DNA from: Aeriscardovia sp040773385
GTDB taxonomy: Bacteria > Actinomycetota > Actinomycetes > Actinomycetales > Bifidobacteriaceae
Assembly (NCBI GenBank): GCA_040773385.1
Contig: JAXGWH010000006.1
Location: forward strand, 1 to 59,834
Direction: 5' to 3'
DNA: 59,834 bases
The first letter of the stretch is position 1. Every line of letters begins with the position of its first letter. This document shows, one piece after another, positions 52,301 to 59,834 of this stretch. Under the pieces are notes generated by a model. The model was given only the letters and a program-made list of their open reading frames with translations, had not been told where the DNA came from and did not search any database. Made by a program: the position numbers and the translations under genes.

Positions 52301-54378
52301 TGGACAGGGTGCCCGACAACGCCGGCTACCAGGTGGACAAGGTGGTGGTCACGGACCATTACGACCCGCATGTGGGCGTTGACGGCCAGAGCCTGAAGAT
52401 CGTGGACAACGCCTCGCACGGCTACACCGTGCCGAAGACCGCCTACGACCAGGTGATCGACGCCAAGGCCCACACGATCACGCTCACCTTCCACGCCGAC
52501 TACATCGGCCGGACGTGGAAGGCGGGCCGGGACGTGGACCTGGACGTGGTGTTCGAGGGCAGGGTGGCCGACGACCTGCCCAGGGACGCCTGCACGATCG
52601 TCGACAACCACTTCATCCTCACCGTCAACAACGGCGAGTCCGTGTCGAACACTGTGTCCAACAAGTACTGCCCGCCCGACACAAAGAAGGACGTCACCCG
52701 GAAGGGCGAGCCGTCGATCACCGTCAACGGCAAGACCGCGCTGCTGGGCGACCATCTGGACTACCGTCTCACCCTCTCCGCCAAGGACCTCAGGTACGAC
52801 GAGCAGGACCCGGGGAAGGGCGAGCAGCTCTACCGGGTGCAGCGCCTGGGCATGACTGATGACTACGACGAGCAGTACCTGTCCCTCGATGCGAAGGACA
52901 TCAGGGTGCTCGATGAGAACGGCAGGGACGTGACCTCCAAGTTCAATGCGAGCGTGGAGGGCGACGCAACCTACATCTTTGCGAGGACCGTCGACGGGAA
53001 GAACCCCGTCACCGGTGCGAAGGTGTCCGGCGACCCGCAGCCGGCCAGCCTCAAGGAGTACTCCGAGAGGAAGCTCGACCGCCTGTCGGACCCGTACATC
53101 GACCAGGGCCTGCTCGGACAGGACTACACGATCGTCCTGCCGGTCACGGTCATCAAGGTGGCCGACGGCTACGATGTGAAGAACACGGCCGTGCAGATCG
53201 TGGACGACCAGAAGTACGTGACCAACACGGTCCACAACCCGCTCAGGCAGATCAACCCGAGCAAGGATGTGGTCGTCAGCGTGGGTGACAAGTCGGTCAA
53301 CGGCATGGACGTCTATCTGAACCACTACTTCCTCTACAGGCTCGACAGCTCCAGGCGGCCGACCGACCTCGCCTACCCGGAGGTCACCGACTGGCGGATC
53401 GTGGACAAACTGGACCCGGCCTATGACCGGTACACCGGCCAGTGGGCGGTGTACGCGGACGCCGACCTGTACGCCACCGACGGCCAGCTGCTCTACAGGA
53501 AGGGTGGGAAGATCGCCGGCAGCGGCTTCGACTCCTCGAAACTCAGGCAGGGCGGCATCCTCACCGGGACGGACACCCAGCTGTTCGCCGTGTCCCAGAC
53601 CACGGACGGCACCGTGACCGTCGCCGCCACCGACAGCTACAGGAAGCTCGTCAGCGACGGGCAGCATGAGGCCGCATGGTCCGCGTACGTCCAGTGCCAG
53701 CGTCTCAAGGTCACCGCGAAGCACGAGAACCGGTTCACGGAGTACCTGAACGGCACCCCGCGCCCGTCGAACACGGTGTGGACGCGCACCCCCGACCAGA
53801 CGCCGGGCATGAGGATCGAGAAGTACGACCTCAAGTCCGGCCTCAAACTGGGCGACAGGAACAAGACCGGCGAGGCCCTGGACCCGGCGACGGACGGCAC
53901 GCGCATCGGCCTGCTCATCACCAACACCGGCAAGAGCGACCTGCACAGGTTCGACATGGCGGACAGGACCATCGCCGGCACCGGCGACGTGACATGGGAC
54001 CAGAAGGACCTCGACGCGCTGAAGTCCCTGACTCTCAGGCCCGGCAAGAGCTTCACCGTCCACGGCACGCTCAACGGCGTGAGGGACGTCCACACGGACC
54101 GCGCCAGCGTGACCGGCATACCACTTCTGCCGTGCCTGACCGATGGCACACCGGACATCGACAAGCCGCAGGACGGCACCAAGGTCAAGTACTGCGACAG
54201 CACGCCGATCAAGGAGAGCGACGACTGGAACGGGAAACGCACCGCGCTCGCCGACACTGGCACGCCCGTTTTGATCTTTCTGCCGGCCGCCCTCGGCGTG
54301 CTCGGACTCGGCACAATCCTCATCGTTCCCGGACGACGGCGCGGACAGCACTCACAGCATCCGCGGCACCGGCGATGA
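49327..54378 (+). CDS. Cell-wall-anchored thioester-domain adhesin with isopeptide-type repeats
   Basis: 1683 residues from ATG 49327 (GGGAAGGA upstream). The signal peptide is about 1-41. Residues 45-180 form a predicted thioester domain: Cys76 in PFYCLHMDS and Gln120 in LTQASVAYAIHDH, the Cys-Gln pair that forms an internal thioester in Gram-positive adhesins. At least three PDK-starting repeats (K563, K730, K958) and two related units (about 1118 and 1313) resemble SspB/T-antigen isopeptide-forming stalk domains. The C-terminus has LADTG (1641-1645), a hydrophobic helix and RRR, a class C/D-like sorting signal with Ala for Pro. No sortase gene is in the window. Likely role: covalent attachment to a host or food surface. 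Confidence 0.85.
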   Translation: MGLFGSTRRAHTARRRLVRRIVALGAAGAALITGAGLAAAATWEGTPGYKTVNRSSAGHVDDLGVLGYKSGHPFYCLHMDSLYGRGDENAGAWSTNTGIDYRIAARMVKEHEADRTDLTQASVAYAIHDHLDSDHAAFLRIVGGGLQGGDLNRVRATASSFWDQAKSFTPASARTRVITGDLSQGSATAEIRTQDGRYAAGVPWRIVMLEGADTVRWEGPTSGTTTNGPIHVRYHARKKGTVKYQIQYSSAVARRMEAPSSSRQSLFTTIHEERWFPSGVQFAEVSPTYTLGVTTTRKSGDARVGGTTPVRDSLTVRVSRSSSDTTLDPISDKATVTLHFDGNDYVPAAQASKQMTITGAGSVDSPSFTPSDLGWDEPARHGWQAGDYWFDIQVPKQGQMGGAVDTPDRQPGESFTLKEVVPPPAKKRIEEGHTASAMPDRTVISSQTGRGGYHMTFTDTFTNPDKLTYNVSEMSVRDVTANKDVTSEFTFSNGTGSPQKVTATYNRSDELPLDHVFEFHLTVRVDKPGEENRLADKANVLWNKTGGDTDEHHFDTHEPRPDKAWVLDRKGALTTDDPKWSNKVGADGKTFLPGDPVSAVANGRVPADLVHDLASYGITDDWGDAAKYVDFSDASKAAVYYDGRDVTGQFDVRVDGTRTVATARPAFLKGTAHLKKDRPVKLVISGAFRTDYQTAGRTERLTNSASETWNDHRKPTNIPAVFTWTPSPDKAWIRNTKADGTGAWQAVIDPSKTNSVGGDQKVYRDGDPVGLVVNGTVPTGLAVRPDISLSDDYGKADYVWDPSDKAVWRVYEADVDDYSRSTVADIVNHGRDVTGAFALSRKGATITAQASGAYEQGLVGLKKGRQIVLLVPGRINLADGKGNRQVYKDTGYSKNDSRALRPGADQKDVNGYQVCSNPAARTGVSKGDRFLNQGSEKAGGVSVPTNEPSICTHVPNPDKGIVAEAQYGGDQHDGDGQDVRPGQNIEYRLHVLDRVPDNAGYQVDKVVVTDHYDPHVGVDGQSLKIVDNASHGYTVPKTAYDQVIDAKAHTITLTFHADYIGRTWKAGRDVDLDVVFEGRVADDLPRDACTIVDNHFILTVNNGESVSNTVSNKYCPPDTKKDVTRKGEPSITVNGKTALLGDHLDYRLTLSAKDLRYDEQDPGKGEQLYRVQRLGMTDDYDEQYLSLDAKDIRVLDENGRDVTSKFNASVEGDATYIFARTVDGKNPVTGAKVSGDPQPASLKEYSERKLDRLSDPYIDQGLLGQDYTIVLPVTVIKVADGYDVKNTAVQIVDDQKYVTNTVHNPLRQINPSKDVVVSVGDKSVNGMDVYLNHYFLYRLDSSRRPTDLAYPEVTDWRIVDKLDPAYDRYTGQWAVYADADLYATDGQLLYRKGGKIAGSGFDSSKLRQGGILTGTDTQLFAVSQTTDGTVTVAATDSYRKLVSDGQHEAAWSAYVQCQRLKVTAKHENRFTEYLNGTPRPSNTVWTRTPDQTPGMRIEKYDLKSGLKLGDRNKTGEALDPATDGTRIGLLITNTGKSDLHRFDMADRTIAGTGDVTWDQKDLDALKSLTLRPGKSFTVHGTLNGVRDVHTDRASVTGIPLLPCLTDGTPDIDKPQDGTKVKYCDSTPIKESDDWNGKRTALADTGTPVLIFLPAALGVLGLGTILIVPGRRRGQHSQHPRHRR

Positions 54379-54414
54379 GAGGTGTCATGCATCGGAAATG
54401 AGAGCCAGAACAAG

Positions 54415-54447
54415 ACTGTCCCCATGGGATCCTCCCATGGGGACAGT
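54415..54447. terminator. Perfect 15-bp hairpin with TCC loop after the adhesin gene
   Basis: ACTGTCCCCATGGGA (54415-54429), TCC, TCCCATGGGGACAGT (54433-54447). No T-tract follows in either direction. It separates the convergent adhesin and codA genes. Confidence 0.7.
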
Positions 54448-54592
54448 CCGGACGGCCGTCAGTCCATTGCGGATACCCGGGAAACAGGGTTCAGAATATC
54501 CGGGATGCTATTCTCGGCGATGGGACATCCATCTCTGAGACCGCCTCTCACCGCTCCCGCAAGTGGAGACCGGAGAATGGGTCTGGAACGGG

Positions 54593-55837
54593 TCACTTGA
54601 GGAACAGCCGCGTCTGTGCCGGCGTCGTGCGGGCGAGGAACCTTCCGCCGCGCACGTTGTCGAGCACCGTGGCGTGCGTGTTGAGCGCTGTGTAGAAATC
54701 AGGGGCGTCAAGAATGATGAAGTTCGCCGGCTTGCCGACCTCGATGCCGTAATGGTCGGTGATGTGCAGCGTGCGGGCCGCATTGTAGGTGACGAACTTA
54801 TAGGAGTCCTGCAGCTGGTGGTAGCCCATCATGTGCGAGATGTAGACGCCCATCATCACCGGGTCGAGCATGTTGCCGTCGCCCATCGGGTTCCACGGGT
54901 CGCGGATGTCGTCCTCACCGAAGGAAACGTTGATGCCCGCCTCGGTGAGCTCCTTGATGCGCGTGACGCCGCGGCGCTTCGGGTAGGTGTCGAAACGGCC
55001 GCCGAGGTGCACGTTGACGAGCGGGTTGGAGACAAAGTTGATGCCGCTCATCTTGAGCAGGCGGAACAGCTTGTACGTGTAGGCATCGTTGTACGAGCCC
55101 ATCGCAGTGGTGTGCGAGGCGGTCACACGGTCCTTCATGCCGCGCTCGAGCGCCTCGGTCGCCAGCACTTCGAGGTTGCGCGAGGCCGGGTCGTCGATCT
55201 CGTCGCAGTGCACGTCGACGAGCTTGCCATAGCGGTCCGCCAGATCCATGAGGAAGTGGACCGACTGCCAGCCGTACTCGGTGGTGAACTCATAGTGGGG
55301 GATGCCGCCGACCACGTCGAGGCCCTCCTTGACCGCCTGCTCCATGAGCTGCCTGCCGTTGGGGAAGGAGAGGATGCCGTCCTGCGGGAAGGCGACGAGC
55401 TGCAGCTCGACCTCGTCCCTCATCTCCTCGCGCAGTTCGAGCAGCGCCTGCACGGCGGTGAGCTTCGGGTCGGTGACGTCCACATGGCTGCGCACGCACT
55501 GGATGCCGTGGGCCACCATGTTCTCGATGGTCGCCTTGGCGCGCTTCTTCACATCCTCGACGGTCAGGCTCTCCTTGCGCTCGCGCCAGATGCGGATGCC
55601 GTCGAAGAGCGTGCCGGACTCGTTCCATTCCGGCTGCCCCGCGGTGAGCGTGGCGTCGAGATGCACGTGCGAGTCGATGAACGGCGGCAGGAGCAGGTGT
55701 CCCTTGCCGTCGAGCACCTCCTCGCCCTGCCCGGGCGTGAGGTTCGGCGCGATCTGGCTGAATTTTCCGTCCGTGACCCGCACGTCGGTAAGGGTCTCGC
55801 TGTTGTCCGCATGGACATTGGTGATGAGCATGTTCAT
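54593..55837 (-). CDS. codA: Cytosine deaminase
   Basis: 414 residues, amidohydrolase superfamily. Metal-site motifs: FIDSHVHLD (about 54-62), HCDEIDDP (about 203-210), a conserved SHTTAMGSYNDAY (about 236-248) and GEDDIRDPWNPMGDGNM with the catalytic Asp (about 304-320). It deaminates cytosine to uracil. ATG 55837 has GGAAAGGA 6 nt upstream; an ATG seven codons earlier lacks one. It lies downstream of codB on the same strand, 125 bp apart, the transporter-enzyme pair known from E. coli in the same codB-codA order. Confidence 0.94.
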   Translation of the reverse strand: MNMLITNVHADNSETLTDVRVTDGKFSQIAPNLTPGQGEEVLDGKGHLLLPPFIDSHVHLDATLTAGQPEWNESGTLFDGIRIWRERKESLTVEDVKKRAKATIENMVAHGIQCVRSHVDVTDPKLTAVQALLELREEMRDEVELQLVAFPQDGILSFPNGRQLMEQAVKEGLDVVGGIPHYEFTTEYGWQSVHFLMDLADRYGKLVDVHCDEIDDPASRNLEVLATEALERGMKDRVTASHTTAMGSYNDAYTYKLFRLLKMSGINFVSNPLVNVHLGGRFDTYPKRRGVTRIKELTEAGINVSFGEDDIRDPWNPMGDGNMLDPVMMGVYISHMMGYHQLQDSYKFVTYNAARTLHITDHYGIEVGKPANFIILDAPDFYTALNTHATVLDNVRGGRFLARTTPAQTRLFLK

Positions 55838-55894
55838 GGTTGTCCTTTCCTGTTTCATGTTCTGAGATGGATGTTTCTGAGCTTGTTTGTTTGC

Positions 55895-55973
55895 CGCTGT
55901 GCCTGTCAGGCGTCGCTGTGCCTGTCAGGTGTGGGTGCGTCTGTCAGGTGTGGGTGTGCCTGTCAGGCGTGAG
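55895..55973. repeat. 19-22 bp degenerate tandem repeat, 4 copies, spanning the codB stop codon
   Basis: Units at 55895, 55914, 55936 and 55955 share the core CTGTCAGG(C/T)GT. The last unit includes the codB stop codon (55965-55963). The array fills most of the codB-codA gap. Confidence 0.85.
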
Positions 55974-57361
55974 CCGTGGTCCCGGCCGGCACGGCCTTCC
56001 TCGCCGCGTGGGCGTCGTAGATCCGCATGCCGCCCCAGTAGAGCAGCGAGCAGAGGGCCATGTCGATGAACGTGGAGCCGACCGTGCCGGCGAAGAACGG
56101 CAGGGTGTGCGTGCCGAGGAAGAAGGCGACGCCGATGACGAACACCGCCAGCGCCACGAGGTTGAAGCCGCCCGCGTACCAGTATTTGCCGTGGTCCACA
56201 CCCAGGTCATTCGGGTCATAGTGCCGACGGGAGCGGATGTAGTAGTCCGTGCAGATGATGGCGATCACCGGTCCGAGAACCATGCCCACGTAGTCGAGGA
56301 ACGTCTCGAACGTGTCGAGGAACGAGCCGGAGAAAAGCGGGATGAAGGTGACGAGCGTCGCGCCGAGCACCACGATCCACAGCGAGTATTTCAGGCGCAG
56401 CCGGGTGAAGATGTTCGAGAGCGCGGACCCGGCCGCGAGCAGGTTGACGGCGTTGCCGGTCATCGAGGTGAGGATGATCACGAGCAGCGCGACCACACCG
56501 AGGCCGAGCTTGCTGGCGATGGTGGAGGGGTCGGAGTTGTTGGCGTCGTAGGTGCCCGAGGTGATGGCGATGCTGATGGTGGAGATGAGGCCGATGAACG
56601 CGAACCACACCACGCCGATGAGCGCGCCGACGAACGGGGTGATCGTCGAGTTGTTCTTCTTGGAGGTGTAGCGGGTGAAGTCCGCGCCCGCGGTGACCCA
56701 GGCGAGGTTGAACGCCGCCACATAGTCGATGGCAGCGCCCGTGGCCATCCTCTGGCCGGCCGGCACCTGCCAGGAGGCGATCTGGCGCATCGACACCGTG
56801 CGGAACACGGCCACCGACTCCCAGATGGCGAAGATGAAGACGAGGATGATGCCGATCCGCTCGATCATCTGCACCGACCGTGAGCCGGAGGAGACGCTGA
56901 TGACGTGCAGGACGCTCATCACGAGAATGCCGACGATGATGCCCTTCGTACCGCCGGGCCGGCCCCACACCGGCCAGCCGAGCAGGTCATGGCAGAGCAG
57001 GCCGACCGACTGGGCGGCGATGAACGTGTTGACGGCGGTCCAGCCGATGAACTGCGTGATGTTGACGAGCGAGGGGGATGTAGCTGCCCCGCTCGCCGAA
57101 GGAGGCACGGCTGGCGGCCATCGTCGAGACGCCGGTCTGGTAGCCGATATAGCCGATGAGGCTGAGGAAAACGTAGGAAAGCGCGGAGGAGAGGACGAGG
57201 ATCCTCATTGCCAGGCCGAACCCGCAGGCGGCCAGCACCCCTCCGACGAACCATGTGCCATTGTTGGCGTTTGCACCGATCCAGGTGGCGAACATATCCC
57301 AGTATGTCATCTTCCGCTCACCGAGCGGTAGTGACCTGATTTTGCCGTGGCGGTCGTCCAC
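55963..57361 (-). pseudogene. codB: NCS1 cytosine/purine permease, frameshifted as sequenced
   Basis: Start GTG 57361 with GAGAGGAG upstream, giving VDDRHGKIRSLPLGERKMTY, a typical NCS1 N-terminus. Twelve membrane helices follow. The frame breaks near 57075: the CCCCC run (minus strand) after RGSYIP should be CCCC to continue SLVNITQFIGWT. With that correction the protein is 465 residues, normal for CodB. Later blocks (NLAWVTAGADFTRYTSKKN, DYVGMVLGPVIAIICTDYY) are intact to the stop at 55963. It would import cytosine for CodA. One extra base in a homopolymer suggests a read error. Confidence 0.85.
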
Positions 57362-57385
57362 GATCGCTCCTCTCACAAATAACGG

Positions 57386-57435
57386 CCCAAGCTCGGTGGG
57401 GCTTGGGGCAGTCGGGCCCTGATCCACACGGATCA
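57386..57435 (-). promoter_or_regulatory. Two perfect hairpins in the codB leader
   Basis: On the minus strand TGATCC/GGATCA (57435-57430 with 57425-57420, loop 4) is followed by CCCAAGC/GCTTGGG (57407-57401 with 57392-57386, loop 8), ending 25 nt before the start codon. A TTTTGG/CCAAAA dyad lies further upstream (57484-57499). The order suggests a structured leader; I could not match it to a known riboswitch. Confidence 0.4.
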
Positions 57436-57572
57436 CGGTCCGAACCGTTGTGAGCGGAGTCCTCAGGGTCCCACCGGAACCCGTTTTGGCCGACCAAAAT
57501 TTCCAAAACAATCCCTCGGCACGCGGACAGGATTGTGGACGGCCCTCTGGTGATTGGTGCGAGTTGGTGTGT

Positions 57573-57595
57573 CGTTATACGAATTTTTGATAACG
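57573..57595. promoter_or_regulatory. CGTTAT-N11-ATAACG dyad between codB and the subtilase
   Basis: Exact inverted 6-mers (57573-57578 and 57590-57595) around an AT-rich centre in the 570-bp divergent gap 57362-57929, which holds no gene. A TATAAC -10-like element toward codB overlaps one arm. Confidence 0.45.
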
Positions 57596-57929
57596 CGTTT
57601 TCGGTCCGGTTGAAGCGCATGAAGCCTGTCGACCAAAGCAGGTCGAAGCAGATGGCGCATTCTGATGCGGATGTCGGCACCTGATACGGCACCTCTTGCT
57701 GCCCATTGCCGTCTGATCCCGCGGGTTTCCTGCATATTTCCTGTGTTGATTCTGTGACCGGCGCCGGGCACACTGGGGGCAACCTTTTCGCGCACCGCGG
57801 CATGAACGGCGTTGCGGAGGGCATGTGTCGCCCTGACGGCCCGACGGACCTGTCCGTCGCCCAGGGTGATGATGCTCTTGCCGGCTGCCGCCACGCGGAG
57901 GGGAGATTGAGAAGAAGAAGGGAATTTCT

Positions 57930-59834
57930 ATGGCACATCACAGCAGGTGGGCCACTCTCACGGCGTTCGCCGTGGGGGCGGCGATGCTGGTCAGCCCCGC
58001 GCTGACCGCCGTCGCGGCGCCGCAGTCATCGGCGTCGAAGTCGGCAAAATCATCCGCGCTCTCATCCATCGCAAATGAGAAGCTCGCCGATTCGGCCGCC
58101 GAGGCCGACGGCAAGGCGACGGTCTTCATCAACATCAGCGGCACGTCGGCCGCCCAGAAGGTCGATCAGGTCCTCGGCGACAACCAGCAGACGGCGTCCG
58201 CCTCGGCCAAGAAGCAGGCCGCCGTCGCCGGCGAGAAGTCGGCCAAGGCGGTTCAGTCGAACGCCGATCAGGTGTTCGCCGCGCTCAGGAAGCTCGACCC
58301 GACGGCCCAGAAGGTGTACACCGCGTCGTATTCGATCCCGGGCGTCGCCGTCCGCGCGTCCGTCTCGGCGCTCAACAAGCTCGTCTCCGACAATCCGAAG
58401 GCGCTTTCCGTCCAGAAGATCCACTACCAGGTCCCGCTCAAGCTCGTCTCCTCCTCCCAGAAGGCCAAGACCACCGCGGACGTGACGAAGTCCGAGGCGA
58501 AGCCGGCCAACGTCAACTCCGATGAACTCGTCGGCAACCTCAAGGAGTGGAAGAAGACCGGCAAGACCGGCAAGGGCGTCAACGTCGCCATCGTCGATAC
58601 CGGCCTCGATTACACGCACGCCGATTTCGGCGGCACCGGCACCACCGCCGTCTACGACGCCGCAATGGCCAAGAGCGACTCACAGACCTCCCCGCTGCAG
58701 GACGACGAGCTCAAGAACTATCTCGATCCCGCAAAGTTCAAGGGCGGCTATGATTTCGCCGGCAAACAGTATGGCTCGAAGGTGAACGGCAGCACCTTCC
58801 GCACCGCCATCCCGGACGCCAACCCGATCGACGGCCCCGGCGGCCACCACGGCACGCACGTGGCCGGCACCTCGCTCGGCTACGGCGTCACCAAGAACGG
58901 CAAGTCCATGAAGCGTACCGCCAAGCGGTATGGCAAACTCACCGCCAAGCAGCTCGAGAACGCGATGATCGCCCCGGGCTCCGCCCCGCTCGCGGGAGTC
59001 TATGCGCTCAAGGTGTTCGGTGACAACGGCGGCTCCACCGGCCTCGTCGGCGAGGCGCTCGACTGGGTCACCAAGCACAACACAGAGGCAATCGCGACCG
59101 GGAACACCAAGGATTACATCAAGGTCGTCTCCATGTCCCTCGGCGGCGCCTACGGTGACGCCGACGAGCCGGAGAACCGCATGGTCGACGAGCTGAGCAA
59201 TTCAGGCGTGCTCTCCGTGGTCGCGGCCGGCAACGACGGCGATATCACCGACATCACCGGCGAGCCGTCCACCTCTTCCACCGCGCTCACCGTCGCCGCC
59301 ACCAACTCCGGCAAGACGAAGCAGGACGCCATCCGCGTCAACGCCCCGGCGGACGTCGCCGGACAGGCCGCAGGCCAGTATTCCGAGAACATCACGAAGG
59401 ACTTCTCGGTGACCGGCAAGGTGGTCGCCCTCTCCGACAAGGACAATCTCGAGGGATGCAAGGCCTACTCGGATGCGGACAAGGCGGCCGTCAGCGGCCA
59501 CATCGTCTGGATCTCCTGGGATGACAATCATGTGACGTGCGGTTCCGGCCAGCGCTTCAACATGGCCGAGCAGGCGGGCGCAAAGGCCGTCCTGTTCGTC
59601 TCCCAGTCGAACATCCCCGAGGCGGGCATCGCCGGAAACACCACGATCCCCGGCTTCCAGCTGAGCAAGAATTCCAACACCGCCGCGCTGCAGGCCGCCC
59701 TCAAGGCCGGCACGCTCAACGTGACGCTCGACAGCACGCTCAAGCACGCCCAGAACGTCGACTACTCCGGTGAGCTGCAGGACACGGTGGCAAACTTCAC
59801 CTCCCGCGGCTCGCACGGCTCGCTCGACGGCACC
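57930..59834 (+). CDS. Secreted S8 subtilisin-like serine protease, cut by the window edge
   Basis: The first 635 codons are present. Signal peptide about 1-31 (TAFAVGAAMLVSPALTAVAA). An I9-type propeptide (about 60-165) comes next. The S8 domain has the Asp motif VAIVDTGLDYTHADFGG (about 215-231) and the His motif GGHHGTHVAGTS (about 304-315). A PA-type insert (about 470-600) precedes the catalytic serine, which lies beyond the edge. This lactocepin-like order points to a large extracellular or wall-bound proteinase. AGAAGGGA stands 8 nt before ATG 57930. It is divergent from codB. Confidence 0.92.
   Translation, partial: MAHHSRWATLTAFAVGAAMLVSPALTAVAAPQSSASKSAKSSALSSIANEKLADSAAEADGKATVFINISGTSAAQKVDQVLGDNQQTASASAKKQAAVAGEKSAKAVQSNADQVFAALRKLDPTAQKVYTASYSIPGVAVRASVSALNKLVSDNPKALSVQKIHYQVPLKLVSSSQKAKTTADVTKSEAKPANVNSDELVGNLKEWKKTGKTGKGVNVAIVDTGLDYTHADFGGTGTTAVYDAAMAKSDSQTSPLQDDELKNYLDPAKFKGGYDFAGKQYGSKVNGSTFRTAIPDANPIDGPGGHHGTHVAGTSLGYGVTKNGKSMKRTAKRYGKLTAKQLENAMIAPGSAPLAGVYALKVFGDNGGSTGLVGEALDWVTKHNTEAIATGNTKDYIKVVSMSLGGAYGDADEPENRMVDELSNSGVLSVVAAGNDGDITDITGEPSTSSTALTVAATNSGKTKQDAIRVNAPADVAGQAAGQYSENITKDFSVTGKVVALSDKDNLEGCKAYSDADKAAVSGHIVWISWDDNHVTCGSGQRFNMAEQAGAKAVLFVSQSNIPEAGIAGNTTIPGFQLSKNSNTAALQAALKAGTLNVTLDSTLKHAQNVDYSGELQDTVANFTSRGSHGSLDGT

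Noticed and set aside
50815..54351. 1178-codon open frame antisense to the adhesin
   Set aside because: The plus-strand protein has signal peptide, repeats and sorting signal; the antisense frame is a codon-bias shadow without recognisable features.
57373..57480. TPP riboswitch before codB
   Set aside because: A CCCTGAGGACTCC stretch recalls part of the TPP element, but the conserved CTGAGA and GAACCTGATC blocks are absent.

Overview
The window (about 65% G+C by eye) looks like the chromosome of a high-GC Bifidobacterium. The main reasons are the actinobacterial block dacB-tilS-hpt-ftsH-folE-folP-folBK-DUF3180, an MmsAB/ChvE-type monosaccharide ABC transporter, secreted multidomain GH13 amylases with starch-binding modules, a thioester/isopeptide surface adhesin, and many promoters whose -10 box sits directly before the start codon. 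The species cannot be fixed from the sequence alone. I see no insertion sequence, phage or convincing CRISPR array.

Layout. 1-5.6 kb: start of a probable zinc metalloprotease facing a membrane-anchored Lon-like (S16) protease, a DUF3052 protein, a TM2 protein, a polytopic membrane protein, tRNA-Val, tRNA-His, xpt and a cupin. 5.6-12.1 kb: MFS transporter, MerR regulator, nucleoside hydrolase, tRNA-Glu, galE and a GT2 glycosyltransferase. 12.2-16.8 kb: an envelope group (AI-2E-type membrane protein, processive GT2 enzyme, D-Ala-D-Ala carboxypeptidase). 16.8-24.4 kb: tilS, hpt, ftsH and the folate genes, tightly spaced or overlapping. 24.7-31.4 kb: an unknown protein, the sugar ABC transporter behind two similar operator-like sites, and two small membrane proteins. 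31.4-41.3 kb: a gene-poor stretch with a decayed gene, then tesB, ettA, an ion-transporter-superfamily permease, tRNA-Met, an SSB paralogue, an M13 peptidase, a GNAT and tRNA-Gly. 41.3-49 kb: two paralogous secreted alpha-amylases behind a LacI-type operator. 49.2-54.4 kb: a 1683-residue cell-wall adhesin with a predicted internal thioester and a structured 5' leader. 54.6-59.8 kb: codA-codB and the start of a secreted subtilase.

How the genes work together. The right half is a polysaccharide and cell-surface region. Secreted amylases carrying starch-binding and Ig-like modules would release maltodextrins, the neighbouring adhesin would anchor the cell covalently, and the ABC transporter takes up monosaccharides. 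xpt, hpt, nucleoside hydrolase and codAB give several purine/pyrimidine salvage functions. The left half is mostly housekeeping.

Points that stand out: (i) a leader in front of the adhesin whose 9-nt segment is perfectly complementary to the Shine-Dalgarno region; (ii) degenerate short tandem repeats that begin at or span the stop codon of at least eight genes; (iii) four genes with a -10 box 6-7 nt before the start codon, one inside an apparent bidirectional promoter; (iv) three single-base frameshifts in transporter genes, two of them at homopolymers, which look like sequencing errors but could be real.
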